From assembly GCA_964019135.1 (NCBI GenBank), contig OZ025256.1, forward strand, positions 35,436,035 through 35,500,034: a stretch of 64,000 bases of DNA, read 5' to 3'. The position numbers and the translations under genes were made by a program. Below, in pieces: positions 33,976-47,200 of this stretch. The notes under the pieces were generated by a model. That model made no database searches and was not told where the DNA came from. It saw only the letters and a program-made list of their open reading frames with translations. This DNA is from Arenicola marina (taxonomy: Eukaryota; Annelida; Polychaeta; Arenicolidae). Positions within the stretch are counted from its first letter, which is position 1. Each line of letters starts with the position of its first letter.

Positions 33976-36900
33976 AGATGTATGTCAAGCTAACCAAACT
34001 GTCTATTGTCATGTTGATGTCCAACGTACGAGTGTTCAGATGTATGTCAAGCTAGGAAAAACTGTCTATTGTCATGTTGATGTCCAACGATCAGATGTAT
34101 GTCAAGCTACCAAACTGTCTATTGCCATGTTGATGTCCAACGTATGAGTGATCAGATGTATGTCAAGCTAACCAAACTGTCTATTGCCATGTTGATGTCC
34201 AACGATCAGATGTATGTCAAGCTACCAAACTGTCTATTGCCATGTTGATGTCCAACGTATGAGTGATCAGATGTATGTCAAGCAAACCAAACTGTCTATT
34301 GTCATGCTGATGTCCAACGTACGAGTGATCAGATGTATGTCAAGCTACTAAACTGTCTATTGTCACGTTGATGTCCAACGTATGAGTGATCAGATGTATG
34401 TCAAGCTATTAAACTGTCTATTGTCATGTTGATGTCCAACGTATGAGTGATCAGATGTATGTCAAGCAAACAAAACTGTCTATTGTCATGTTGATGTCCA
34501 ACGTACGAGTGATCAGATGTATGTCAAGCTACTAAACTGTCTATTGTCACGTTGATGTCCAACGTATGAGTGATCAGATGTATGTCAAGCTATTAAACTG
34601 TCTATTGTCATGCTGATGTCCAACGAAGGAGTGATCAGATGTATGTCAACTAACCAAACTGTCTATTGTCATGTTGATGTCCAACGTACGAGTGATCAGA
34701 TGTATGTCAAGATACCCAAACTGTCTATTGTCATGTTGATGTCCAACGTATGAGTGATCAGATGTATGTCAAGCAAACCAAACTGTCTATTGTCATGTTG
34801 ATGTCCAACGTACGAGTGATCAGATGTATGTCAAGCTACTAAACTGTCTATTGTCACGTTGATGTCCAACGTATGAGTGATCAGATGTATGTCAAGCTAT
34901 TAAACTGTCTATTGTCATGCTGATGTCCAACGAAGGAGTGATCAGATGTATGTCAAGCTAACCAAACTGTCTATTGTCATGTTGATGTCCAACGTACGAG
35001 TGATCAGATGTATGTCAAGATGCCGAAACTGTCTATTGTCATGTTGATGTCCAACGTATGAGTGATCAGATGTATGTCAAGCAAACCAAACTGTCTATTG
35101 TCATGCTGATGTCCAACGAAGGAGTGATCAGATGTATGTCAAGCTAACCAAACTGTCTATTGTCATGTTGATGTCCAACGTACGAGTGATCAGATGTATG
35201 TCAAGATGCCGAAACTGTCTATTGTCATGTTGATGTCCAACGTATGAGTGATCAGATGTATGTCAAGCAAACCAAACTGTCTATTGTCATGTTGATGTCC
35301 AACGTACGAGTGATCAGATGTATGTCAAGCTAACCAAACTGTCTATTGTCATGTTGATGTCCAACGTATGAGTGATCAGAAGTATGTCAAGCTAACAAAC
35401 TGTCTATTGTCACGTTGATGTCCAACGTATGAGTGATCAGATGTATGTCAAGCTAACCAAACTGTCTATTGTCATGTTGATGTCCAACGTACGAGTGATC
35501 AGATGTATGTCAAGATGCCGAAACTGTCTATTGTCATGTTGATGTCCAACGTATGAGTGATCAGATGTATGTCAAGCTAACCAAACTGTCTATTGTCATG
35601 TTGATGTCCAACGTACGAGTGATCAGATGTATGTCAAGATGCCGAAACTGTCTATTGTCATGTTGATGTCCAACGTATGAGTGATCAGATGTATGTCAAG
35701 CAAACCAAACTGTCTATTGTCATGTTGATGTCCAACGTACGAGTGATCAGATGTATGTCAAGATGCCGAAACTGTCTATTGTCATGTTGATGTCCAACGT
35801 ATGAGTGATCAGATGTATGTCAAGCAAACCAAACTGTCTATTGTCATGTTGATGTCCAACGTACGAGTGATCAGATGTATGTCAAGCTAACCAAACTGTC
35901 TATTGTCATGTTGATGTCCAACGTATGAGTGATCAGAAGTATGTCAAGCTAACAAACTGTCTATTGTCACGTTGATGTCCAACGTATGAGTGATCAGATG
36001 TATGTCAAGCTACTAAACTGTCTATTGTCATGTTGATGTCCAACGTACGAGTGATCAGATGTATGTCAAGATACCCAAACTGTCTATTGTCATGTTGATG
36101 TCCAACGTACGAGTGATCAGATGTATGTCAAGCTAACCAAACTGTCTATTGTCATGTTGATGTCCAACGTACGAGTGATCAGATGTATGTCAAGCTAACC
36201 AAACTGTCTATTGTCATGTTGATGTCCAACGTATGAGTGATCAGAAGTATGTCAAGCTAACAAACTGTCTATTGTCACGTTGATGTCCAACGTATGAGTG
36301 ATCAGATGTATGTCAAGCTACTAAACTGTCTATTGTCATGTTGATGTCCAACGTACGAGTGATCAGATGTATGTCAAGCTACTAAACTGTCTATTGTCAT
36401 GTTGATGTCCAACGTACGAGTGATCAGATGTATGTCAAGATACCCAAACTGTCTATTGTCATGTTGATGTCCAACGTACGAGTGATCAGATGTATGTCAA
36501 GCTAACCAAACTGTCTATTGTCATGTTGATGTCCAACGTACGAGTGATCAGATGTATGTCAAGCTAACCAAACTGTCTATTGTCATGTTGATGTCCAACG
36601 TATGAGTGATCAGAAGTATGTCAAGCTAACAAACTGTCTATTGTCACGTTGATGTCCAACGTATGAGTGATCAGATGTATGTCAAGCTACTAAACTGTCT
36701 ATTGTCATGTTGATGTCCAACGTACGAGTGATCAGATGTATGTCAAGCTACTAAACTGCCTATTGTCATGTTGATGTCCGACGTACGAGTGATCAGATGT
36801 ATGTCAAGATACCCAAACTGTCTATTGTCATGCTGATGTCCAACGTAGGAGTGATCAGATGTATGTCCAGCTAACCAAACTGTCTATTGTCATGTTGATG

Positions 36901-38388
36901 TCCAACGTATGAGTGATCAGATGTATGTCAAGCTACCAAACTGTCTATTGTCATGTTGATGTCCAACGTATGAGTGATCAGATGTATGTCAAGCTACCAA
37001 ACTGTCTATTGTCATGCTGATGTCCAACGTAGGAGTGATCAGATGTATGTCCAGCTAACCAAACTGTCTATTGTCATGTTGATGTCCAACGTATGAGTGA
37101 TCAGATGTATGTCAAGCTACCAAACTGTCTATTGTCATGTTGGTGTCCAACGTAGGAGTGATCAGATGTATGTCCAGCTAACCAAACTGTCTATTGTCAT
37201 GTTGATGTCCAACGTACGAGTGATCAGATGTATGTCAAGATACCCAAACTGTCTATTGTCATGTTGATGTCCAACGTACGAGTGATCAGATGTATGTCAA
37301 GCTAACCAAACTGTCTATTGTCATGTTGATGTCCAACGTAGGAGTGATCAGATGTATGTCCAGCTAACCAAACTGTCTATTGTCATGTTGATGTCCAACG
37401 TATGAGTGATCAGATGTATGTCAAGCTACCAAACTGTCTATTGTCATGTTGATGTCCAACGTAGGAGTGATCAGATGTATGTCAAGCTAACAAACTGTCT
37501 ATTGTCACGTTGATGTCCAACGTATGGGTGATCAGATGTATGTCAAGCTACTAAACTGTCTATTGTCATGTTGATGTCCAACGTACGAGTGATCAGATGT
37601 ATGTCAAGCTACTAAACTGTCTATTGTCACGTTGATGTCCAACGTAGGAGTGATTAGATGTATGTCAAGCTAACAAACTGTCTATTGTCACGTTGATGTC
37701 CAACGTACGAGTGATCCGATGTATGTCAAGCTACTAAACTGTCTATTGTCATGTTGATGTCCAACGTATGAGTGATCAGAAGTATGTCAAGCTACTAAAC
37801 TGTCTATTGTCACGTTGATGTCCAACGTACGAGTGATCCGATGTATGTCAAGCTACTAAACTGTCTATTGTCATGTTGATGTCCAACGTATGAGTGATCA
37901 GAAGTATGTCAAGCTACTAAACTGTCTATTGTCATGTTGATGTCCAACGTAGGAGTGATCAGATGTATGTCCAGCTAACCAAACTGTCTATTGTCATGTT
38001 GATGTCCAACGTATGAGTGATCAGATGTATGTCAAGCTACCAAACTGTCTATTGTCATGTTGATGTCCAACGTAGGAGTGATCAGATGTATGTCAAGCTA
38101 ACAAACTGTCTATTGTCACGTTGATGTCCAACGTATGGGTGATCAGATGTATGTCAAGCTACTAAACTGTCTATTGTCATGTTGATGTCCAACGTACGAG
38201 TGATCAGATGTATGTCAAGCTACTAAACTGTCTATTGTCACGTTGATGTCCAACGTAGGAGTGATTAGATGTATGTCAAGCTAACAAACTGTCTATTGTC
38301 ACGTTGATGTCCAACGTACGAGTGATCCGATGTATGTCAAGCTACCAAACTGTCTATTGTCATGCTGATGTCCAACGTAGGAGTGATT
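33976..38388. repeat. 4,413 bp tandem duplication, copy B
   Basis: Direct downstream partner of 29563-33975. Similarity continues a few bases past the formal end, to about 38405, where CTAACCAAAC in copy A meets CTAACAAAC. Beyond this the array has a different variant composition, rich in GTCCAGCTA, with its own 739 bp offset repeats (a GTAGGGGTG marker at about 40287 and 41026). Confidence 0.85.
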
Positions 38389-41286
38389 AGATGTATGTCA
38401 AGCTAACAAACTGTCTATTGTCACGTTGATGTCCAACGTACGAGTGATCCGATGTATGTCAAGCTAACCAAACTGTCTATTGTCATGTTGATGTCCAACG
38501 TACGAGTGATCCGATGTATGTCAAGCTAACCAAACTGTCTATTGTCATGCTGATGTCCAACGTACGAGTGATCCGATGTATGTCAAGCTAACCAAACTGT
38601 CTATTGTCATGTTGATGTCCAACGTACGAGTGATCAGATGTATGTCAAGCAACTAAACTGTCTATTGTCATGTTGATGTCCAAGGTACGAGTGATCAGAT
38701 GTATGTCAAGCTAACCAAACTGTCTATTGTCATGTTGATGTCCAACGTGGGAGTGATCAGATGTATGTCCAGCTAACCAAACTGTCTATTGTCATGTTGA
38801 TGTCCAACGTATGAGTGATCAGATGTATGTCCAGCTAACCAAACTGTCTATTGTCATGTTGATGTCCAACGTATGAGTGATCAGATGTATGTCAAGCTAA
38901 CCAAACTGTCTATTGTCATGTTGATGTCCAACGTATGAGTGATCAGATGTATGTCCAGCTAACCAAACTGTCTATTGTCATGTTGATGTCCAACGTACGA
39001 GTGATCAGATGTATGTCAAGCTAACCAAACTGTCTATTGTCATGTTGATGTCCAACGTATGAGTGATCAGATGTATGTCCAGCTACCAAACTGTCTATTG
39101 TCATGTTGATGTCCAACGTACGAGTGATCAGAAGTATGTCAAGCTAACAAACTGTCTATTGTCATGTTGATGTCCAACGTATGAGTGATCAGATGTATGT
39201 CCAGCTACCAAACTGCCTATTGTCATGTTGATGTCCAACGTAGGAGTGATCAGATGTATGTCAAGCTAACCAAACTGTCTATTGTCATGTTGATGTCCAA
39301 CGTATGAGTGATCAGATGTATGTCAAGCTAACCAAACTGTCTATTGTCATGTTGATGTCCAACGTACGAGTGATCAGATGTATGTCAAGCTAACCAAACT
39401 GTCTATTGTCATGTTGATGTCCAACGTATGAGTGATCAGATGTATGTCCAGCTAACCAAACTGTCTATTGTCATGTTGATGTCCAACGTAGGAGTGATCA
39501 GATGTATGTCAAGCTAACCAAACTGTCTATTGTCATGTTGATGTCCAACGTATGAGTGATCAGATGTATGTCCAGCTACCAAACTGTCTATTGTCATGTT
39601 GATGTCCAACGTATGAGTGATCAGAAGTATGTCAAGCTAACAAACTGTCTATTGTCATGTTGATGTCCAACGAAGGAGTGATCAGATGTATGTCCAGCTA
39701 CCAAACTGTCTATTGTCATGTTGATGTCCAACGTAGGAGTGATCAGATGTATGTCAAGCTAACCAAACTGTCTATTGTCATGTTGATGTCCAACGTATGA
39801 GTGATCAGATGTATGTCAAGCTAACCAAACTGTCTATTGTCATGTTGATGTCCAACGTACGAGTGATCAGATGTATGTCAAGCTAACCAAACTGTCTATT
39901 GTCATGTTGATGTCCAACGTATGAGTGATCAGATGTATGTCCAGCTACCAAACTGTCTATTGTCATGTTGATGTCCAACGTACGAGTAATCAGATGTATG
40001 TCAAGCTAACCAAACTGTCTATTGTCATGTTGATGTCCAACGTAGGAGTGATCAGATGTATGTCCAGCTACCAAACTGTCTATTGTCATGTTGATGTCCA
40101 ACGTATGAGTGATCAGAAGTATGTCAAGCTAACAAACTGTCTATTGTCATGTTGATGTCCAACGTATGAGTGATCAGATGTATGTCCAGCTACCAAACTG
40201 CCTATTGTCATGTTGATGTCCAACGTAGGAGTGATCAGATGTATGTCAAGCTAACCAAACTGTCTATTGTCATGTTGATGTCCAACGTAGGGGTGATCAG
40301 ATGTATGTCAAGCTAACCAAACTGTCTATTGTCATGTTGATGTCCAACGTATGAGTGATCAGATGTATGTCCAGCTACCAAACTGCCTATTGTCATGTTG
40401 ATGTCCAACGTAGGAGTGATCAGATGTATGTCAAGCTAACCAAACTGTCTATTGTCATGTTGATGTCCAACGTATGAGTGATCAGATGTATGTCAAGCTA
40501 ACCAAACTGTCTATTGTCATGTTGATGTCCAACGTACGAGTGATCAGATGTATGTCAAGCTAACCAAACTGTCTATTGTCATGTTGATGTCCAACGTATG
40601 AGTGATCAGATGTATGTCCAGCTACCAAACTGTCTATTGTCATGTTGATGTCCAACGTATGAGTGATCAGATGTATGTCAAGCTAACCAAACTGTCTATT
40701 GTCATGTTGATGTCCAACGTACGAGTGATCAGATGTATGTCAAGCTAACCAAACTGTCTATTGTCATGTTGATGTCCAACGTAGGAGTGATCAGATGTAT
40801 GTCCAGCTACCAAACTGTCTATTGTCATGTTGATGTCCAACGTATGAGTGATCTGAAGTATGTCAAGCTAACAAACTGTCTATTGTCATGTTGATGTCCA
40901 ACGTATGAGTGATCAGATGTATGTCCAGCTACCAAACTGCCTATTGTCATGTTGATGTCCAACGTAGGAGTGATCAGATGTATGTCAAGCTAACCAAACT
41001 GTCTATTGTCATGTTGATGTCCAACGTAGGGGTGATCAGATGTATGTCAAGCTAACCAAACTGTCTATTGTCATGTTGATGTCCAACGTATGAGTGATCA
41101 GATGTATGTCCAGCTACCAAACTGTCTATTGTCATGTTGATGTCCAACGTACGAGTGATCAGATGTATGTCAAGCTAACCAAACTGTCTATTGTCATGTT
41201 GATGTCCAACGTATGAGTGATCAGATGTATGTCCAGCTAACCAAACTGTCTATTGTCATGTTGATGTCCAACGTAGGAGTGATCAG

Positions 41287-44200
41287 ATGTATGTCAAGCA
41301 AACCAAAATGTCCATTGCTGAGGCAGCACCCACACCAGAGATTGTGTGTATGGCGCTCGACGCCCCAGCACCCACACCCGATGCTGTGTGCATGACGCTC
41401 GACGCCCCAGCATCCACACCCGAGGTTGTGTGTATGGCGCTCGACGCCCCAGCACCCACACCCGAGGCTGTGTGTATGACGCTCGACGCCCCAGCACCCA
41501 CACCCGAGGCTGTGTGTATGGCGCTCGACGCCCCAGCACCCACACCCGAGGCTGTGTGTATGGCGCTCGACGCACCAGCACCCACACCCGAGGCTGTGTG
41601 TATGGCGCTCGACGCACCAGCACCCACACCCGAGGCTGTGTGTATGGCGCTCGACGCACCAGCACCCACACCCGAGGCTGTGTGTATGGCGCTCGACGCA
41701 CCAGCACCCACACCCGAGGCTGTGTGTATGGCGCTCGACGCACCAGCACCCACACCCGAGGCTGTGTGTATGGCGCTCGACGCCCCAGCACCCTCACCCG
41801 AGGCTGTGTGTATGGCGCTCGACGCCCCAGCACCCACACCCGAGGCTGTGTGTATGGCGCTCGACGCACCAGCACCCACACCCGAGGCTGTGTGTATGGC
41901 GCTCGACGCCCCAGCACCCACACCCGAGGCTGTGTGTATGGCGCTCGACGCACCAGCACCCACACCCGAGGCTGTGTGTATGGCGCTCGACGCCCCAGCA
42001 CCCTCACCCGAGGCTGTGTGTATGGCGCTCGACGCCCCAGCACCCACACCCGAGGCTGTGTGTATGGCGCTCGACGCACCAGCACCCACACCCGAGGCTG
42101 TGTGTATGGCGCTCGACGCACCAGCACCCACACCCGAGGCTGTGTGTATGGCGCTCGACGCACCAGCACCCTCACCCGAGGCTGTGTGTATGGCGCTCGA
42201 CGCCCCAGCACCCACACCCGAGGCTGTGTGTATGGCGCTCGACGCACCAGCACCCACACCCGAGGCTGTGTGTATGGCGCTCGACGCCCCAGCACCCACA
42301 CCCGAGGCTGTGTGTATGACGCTCGACGCACCAGCACCCACACCCGAGGCTGTGTGTATGGCGCTCGACGCACCAGCACCCACACCCGAGGCTGTGCGTA
42401 TGGCGCTCGACGCGCCAGCACCCACACCCGAGGCTGTGTGTATGGCGCTCGACGCACCAGCACCCACACCCGAGGCTGTGTGTATGGCGCTCGACGCACC
42501 AGCACCCTCACCCGAGGCTGTGTGTATGGCGCTCGACGCACCAGCACCCTCACCCGAGGCTGTGTGTATGGCGCTCGACGCCCCAGCACCCACACCCGAG
42601 GCTGTGTGTATGGCGCTCGACGCACCAGCACCCACACCCGAGGTTGTTTGTATGACTCTCGACGCACCAGCACCCACACCCGAGGCTGTGTGTATGGCGC
42701 TCGACGCACCAGCACCCACACCCGAGGCTGTGTGTATAGCGCTCGACGCCCCAGCACCCACACCCGAGGCTGTGTGTATGGCGCTCGACGCCCCAGCACC
42801 CACACCCGAGGCTGTGTGTATGGCGCTCGACGCACCAGCACCCTCACCCGAGGCTGTGTGTATGGCGCTCGACGCCCCAGCACCCACACCCGAGGCTGTG
42901 TGTATGGCGCTCGACGCACCAGCACCCACACCCGAGGCTGTGTGTATGGCGCTCGACGCCCCAGCACCCACACCCGAGGCTGTGTGTATGGCGCTTGACG
43001 CACCAGCACCCTCACCCGAGGCTGTGTGTATGGCGCTCGACGCCCCAGCACCCACACCCGAGGCTGTGTGTATGGCGCTCGACGCACCAGCACCCACACC
43101 CGAGGCTGTGTGTATGGCGCTCGACGCCCCAGCACCCACACCCGAGGCTGTGTGTATGGCGCTCGACGCACCAGCACCCTCACCCGAGGCTGTGTGTATG
43201 GCGCTCGACGCACCAGCACCCTCACCCGAGGCTGTGTGTATGGCGCTCGACGCCCCAGCACCCACACCCGAGGCTGTGTGTATGGCGCTCGACGCACCAG
43301 CACCCACACCCGAGGTTGTTTGTATGACTCTCGACGCACCAGCACCCACACCCGAGGCTGTGTGTATGGCGCTCGACGCGCCAGCACCCACACCCGAGGC
43401 TGTGTGTATGGCGCTCGACGCACCAGCACCCACACCCGAGGCTGTGTGTATGGCGCTCGACGCACCAGCACCCTCACCCGAGGCTGTGTGTATGGCGCTC
43501 GATGCCCCAGCACCCACACCCGAGGCTGTGTGTATAGCGCTCGACGCACCAGCACCCTCACCCGAGGCTGTGTGTATGGCGCTCGACGCCCCAGCACCCT
43601 CACCCGAGGCTGTGTGTATGGCGCTCGACGCCCCAGCACCCACACCCGAGGCTGTGTGTATGGCGCTCGACGCACCAGCACCCACACCCGAGGCTGTGTG
43701 TATGGCGCTCGACGCACCAGCACCCACACCCGAGGCTGTGTGTATAGCGCTCGACGCACCAGCACCCACACCCGAGGCTGTGTGTATAGCGCTCGACGCC
43801 CCAGCACCCACACCTGAGGCTGCGTGTATAGCGCTCGACGCACCAGCACCCTCACCCGAGGCTGTGTGTATGGCGCTCGACGCCCCAGCACCCTCACCCG
43901 AGGCTGTGTGTATGGCGCTCGACGCCCCAGCACCCACACCCGAGGCTGTGTGTATGGCGCTCGACGCACCAGCACCCACACCCGAGGCTGTGTGTATGGC
44001 GCTCGACGCACCAGCACCCACACCCGAGGCTGTGTGTATAGCGCTCGACGCACCAGCACCCACACCCGAGGCTGTGTGTATAGCGCTCGACGCCCCAGCA
44101 CCCACACCCGAGGCTGTGTGTATAGCGCTCGACGCACCAGCACCCACACCCGAGGCTGTGTGTATAGCGCTCGACGCCCCAGCACCCACACCTGAGGCTG

Positions 44201-47200
44201 TGTGTATGGCGCTCGACGCCCCAGCACCCTCACCCGAGGCTGTGTGTATGACGCTCGACGCCCCAGCACCCACACCCGAGGCTGTGTGTATGGCGCTCGA
44301 CGCACCAGCACCCACACCCGAGGGTGTGTGTATGGCGCTCGACGCCCCAGCACCCACACCCGAGGCTGTGTGTATAGCGCTCGACGCACCAGCACCCACA
44401 CCCGAGGCTGTGTGTATGACGCTCGACGCGCCAGCACCCTCACCCGAGGCTGTGTGTATGGCGCTCGACGCCCCAGCACCCTCACCCGAGGCTGTGTGTA
44501 TGGCGCTCGACGCCCCAGCACCCACACCCGAGGCTGTGTGTATGGCGCTCGACGCCCCAGCACCCACACCCGAGGCTGTGTGTATGGCGCTCGACGCACC
44601 AGCACCCACACCCGAGGCTGTGTGTATGGCGCTCGACGCCCCAGCACCCACACTCGAGGCTGTTTGTATGGCGCTCGACGCACCAGCACCCACACCCGAG
44701 GCTGTGTGTATGACGCTCGACGCCCCAGCACCCACACCCGAGGCTGTGTGTATGGCGCTCGACGCCCCAGCACCCACACCCGAGGCTGTGTGTATAGCGC
44801 TCGACGCCCCAGCACCCACACCCGAGGCTGTGTGTATGGCGCTCGACGCACCAGCACCCACACCCGAGGCTGTGTGTATGGCGCTCGACGCCCCAGCACC
44901 CACACCCGAGGCTGTGTGTATGGCGCTCGACGCACCAGCACCCACACCCGAGGCTGTGTGTATAGCGCTCGGCGCACCAGCACCCACACCCGAGGCTGTG
45001 TGTATGACGCTCGACGCGCCAGCACCCTCACCCGAGGCTGTGTGTATGGCGCTCGACGCCCCAGCACCCTCACCCGAGGCTGTGTGTATGGCGCTCGACG
45101 CCCCAGCACCCACACCCGAGGCTGTGTGTATGGCGCTCGACGCCCCAGCACCCACACCCGAGGCTGTGTGTATAGCGCTCGACGCCCCAGCACCCACACC
45201 CGAGGCTGTGTGTATGGCGCTCGACGCCCCAGCACCCACACCCGAGGCTGTGTGTATGGCGCTCGACGCCCCAGCACCCACACCCGAGGCTGTGTGTATG
45301 GCGCTCGACGCACCAGCACCCACACCCGAGGCTGTGTGTATGGCGCTCGACGCCCCAGCACCCTCACCCGAGGCTGTGTGTATGGCGCTCGACGCCCCAG
45401 CACCCACACCCGAGGCTGTGTGTATGGCGCTCGACGCCCCAGCACCCACACCCGAGGCTGTGTGTATGGCGCTCGACGCCCCAGCACCCACACCCGAGGC
45501 TGTGTGTATGGCGCTCGACGCCCCAGCACCCACACCCGAGGCTGTGTGTATGGCGCTCGACGCCCCAGCACCCTCACCCGAGGCTGTGTGTATGGCGCTC
45601 GACGCCCCAGCACCCACACCCGAGGCTGTGTGTATGGCGCTCGACGCCCCAGCACCCACACCTGAGGCTGTGTGTATGGCGCTCGACGCCCCAGCACCCA
45701 CACCCGAGGCTGTGTGTATGTCGCTCGACGCCCCAGCACCCACACCCGAGGCTGTGTGTATAGCGCTCGACGCACCAGCACCCACACCCGAGGCTGTGTG
45801 TATGGCGCTCGACGCACCAGCACCCACACCCGAGGCTGTGTGTATGGCGCTCGACGCACCAGCACCCACACCCGAGGCTGTGTGTATGGCGCTCGACGCC
45901 CCAGCACCCTCACCCGAGGCTGTGTGTATGGTGCTCGACGCGCCAGCACCCACACCCGAGGCTGTGTGTATGGCGCTCGACGCCCCAGCACCCACACCCG
46001 AGGCTGTGTGTATGACGCTCGACGCCCCAGCACCCTCACCCGAGGCTGTGTGTATGGCGCTCGACGCCCCAGCACCCTCACCCGAGGCTGTGTGTATGGC
46101 GCTCGACGCCCCAGCACCCACACCCGAGGCTGTGTGTATGGCGCTCGACGCCCCAGCACCCACACCCGAGGCTGTGTGTATAGCGCTCGACGCACCAGCA
46201 ACCACACCCGAGGCTGTGTGTATGGCGCTCGACGCCCCAGCACCCACACCCGAGGCTGTGTGTATGACGCTCGACGCCCCAGCACCCTCACCCGAGGCTG
46301 TGTGTATGGCGCTCGACGCGCCAGCACCCTCACCCGAGGCTGTGTGTATGACGCTCGACGCCCCAGCACCCACACCCGAGGCTGTGTGTATGGCGCTCGA
46401 CGCACCAGCACCCACACCCGAGGCTGTGTGTATGGCGCTCGACGCACCAGCACCCACACCCGAGGCTGTGTGTATGGCGCTCGACGCCCCAGCACCCACA
46501 CCCGAGGCTGTGTGTATGGCGCTCGACGCACCAGCACCCACACCCGAGGCTGTGTGTATGGCGCTCGACGCACCAGCACCCACACCCGAGGCTGTGTGTA
46601 TGGCGCTCGACGCACCAGCACCCTCACCCGAGGCTGTGTGTATGGCGCTCGACGCCCCAGCACCCACACCCGAGGCTGTGTGTATGGCGCTCGACGCTCC
46701 AGCACCCTCACCCGAGGCTGTGTGTATGGCGCTCGACGCCCCAGCACCCACACCCGAGGCTGTGTGTATGGCGCTCGATGCCCCAGCACCCACACCCGAG
46801 GCTGTGTGTATGACGCTCGACGCACCAGCACCCACACCCGAGGCTGTGTGTATGGCGCTCGATGCCCCAGCACCCACACCCGAGGCTGTGTGTATAGCGC
46901 TCGACGCACCAGCACCCTCACCCGAGGCTGTGTGTATGGCGCTCGACGCCCCAGCACCCACACCCGAGGCTGTGTGTATGGCGCTCGACGCACCAGCACC
47001 CTCACCCGAGGCTGTGTGTATGGCGCTCGACGCCCCAGCACCCACACCCGAGGCTGTGTGTATGGCGCTCGACGCCCCAGCACCCACACCCGAGGCTGTG
47101 TGTATGGCGCTCGACGCACCAGCACCCTCACCCGAGGCTGTGTGTATGGCGCTCGACGCACCAGCACCCTCACCCGAGGCTGTGTGTATGGCGCTCGACG

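Larger units (their letters stand above)
29182..41316. repeat. 62 bp satellite-like array, about 195-200 copies
   Basis: The monomer is CAACGTACGAGTGATCAGAT, GTATGTCAAGCTAACCAAAC, TGTCTATTGTCATGTTGATG, TC (62 bp). Frequent variants are 61 bp (CTACCAAAC, CTAACAAAC) and, mainly near the left edge, about 51 bp forms lacking the GTACGAGTG part. Variant combinations are shared between blocks, showing repeated local duplication. Because 62 is not divisible by 3 and lengths vary, no long ORF exists; short frames reading MYVKLTKLSIVMLMSN are repeat translation. The array ends at about 41316, directly against the 42 bp array. Confidence 0.97.

Noticed and set aside
29182-41316. Resemblance to a CRISPR array (regular repeats)
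   Set aside because: Monomers are adjacent with no unique spacers, the setting is eukaryotic, and no cas genes occur.
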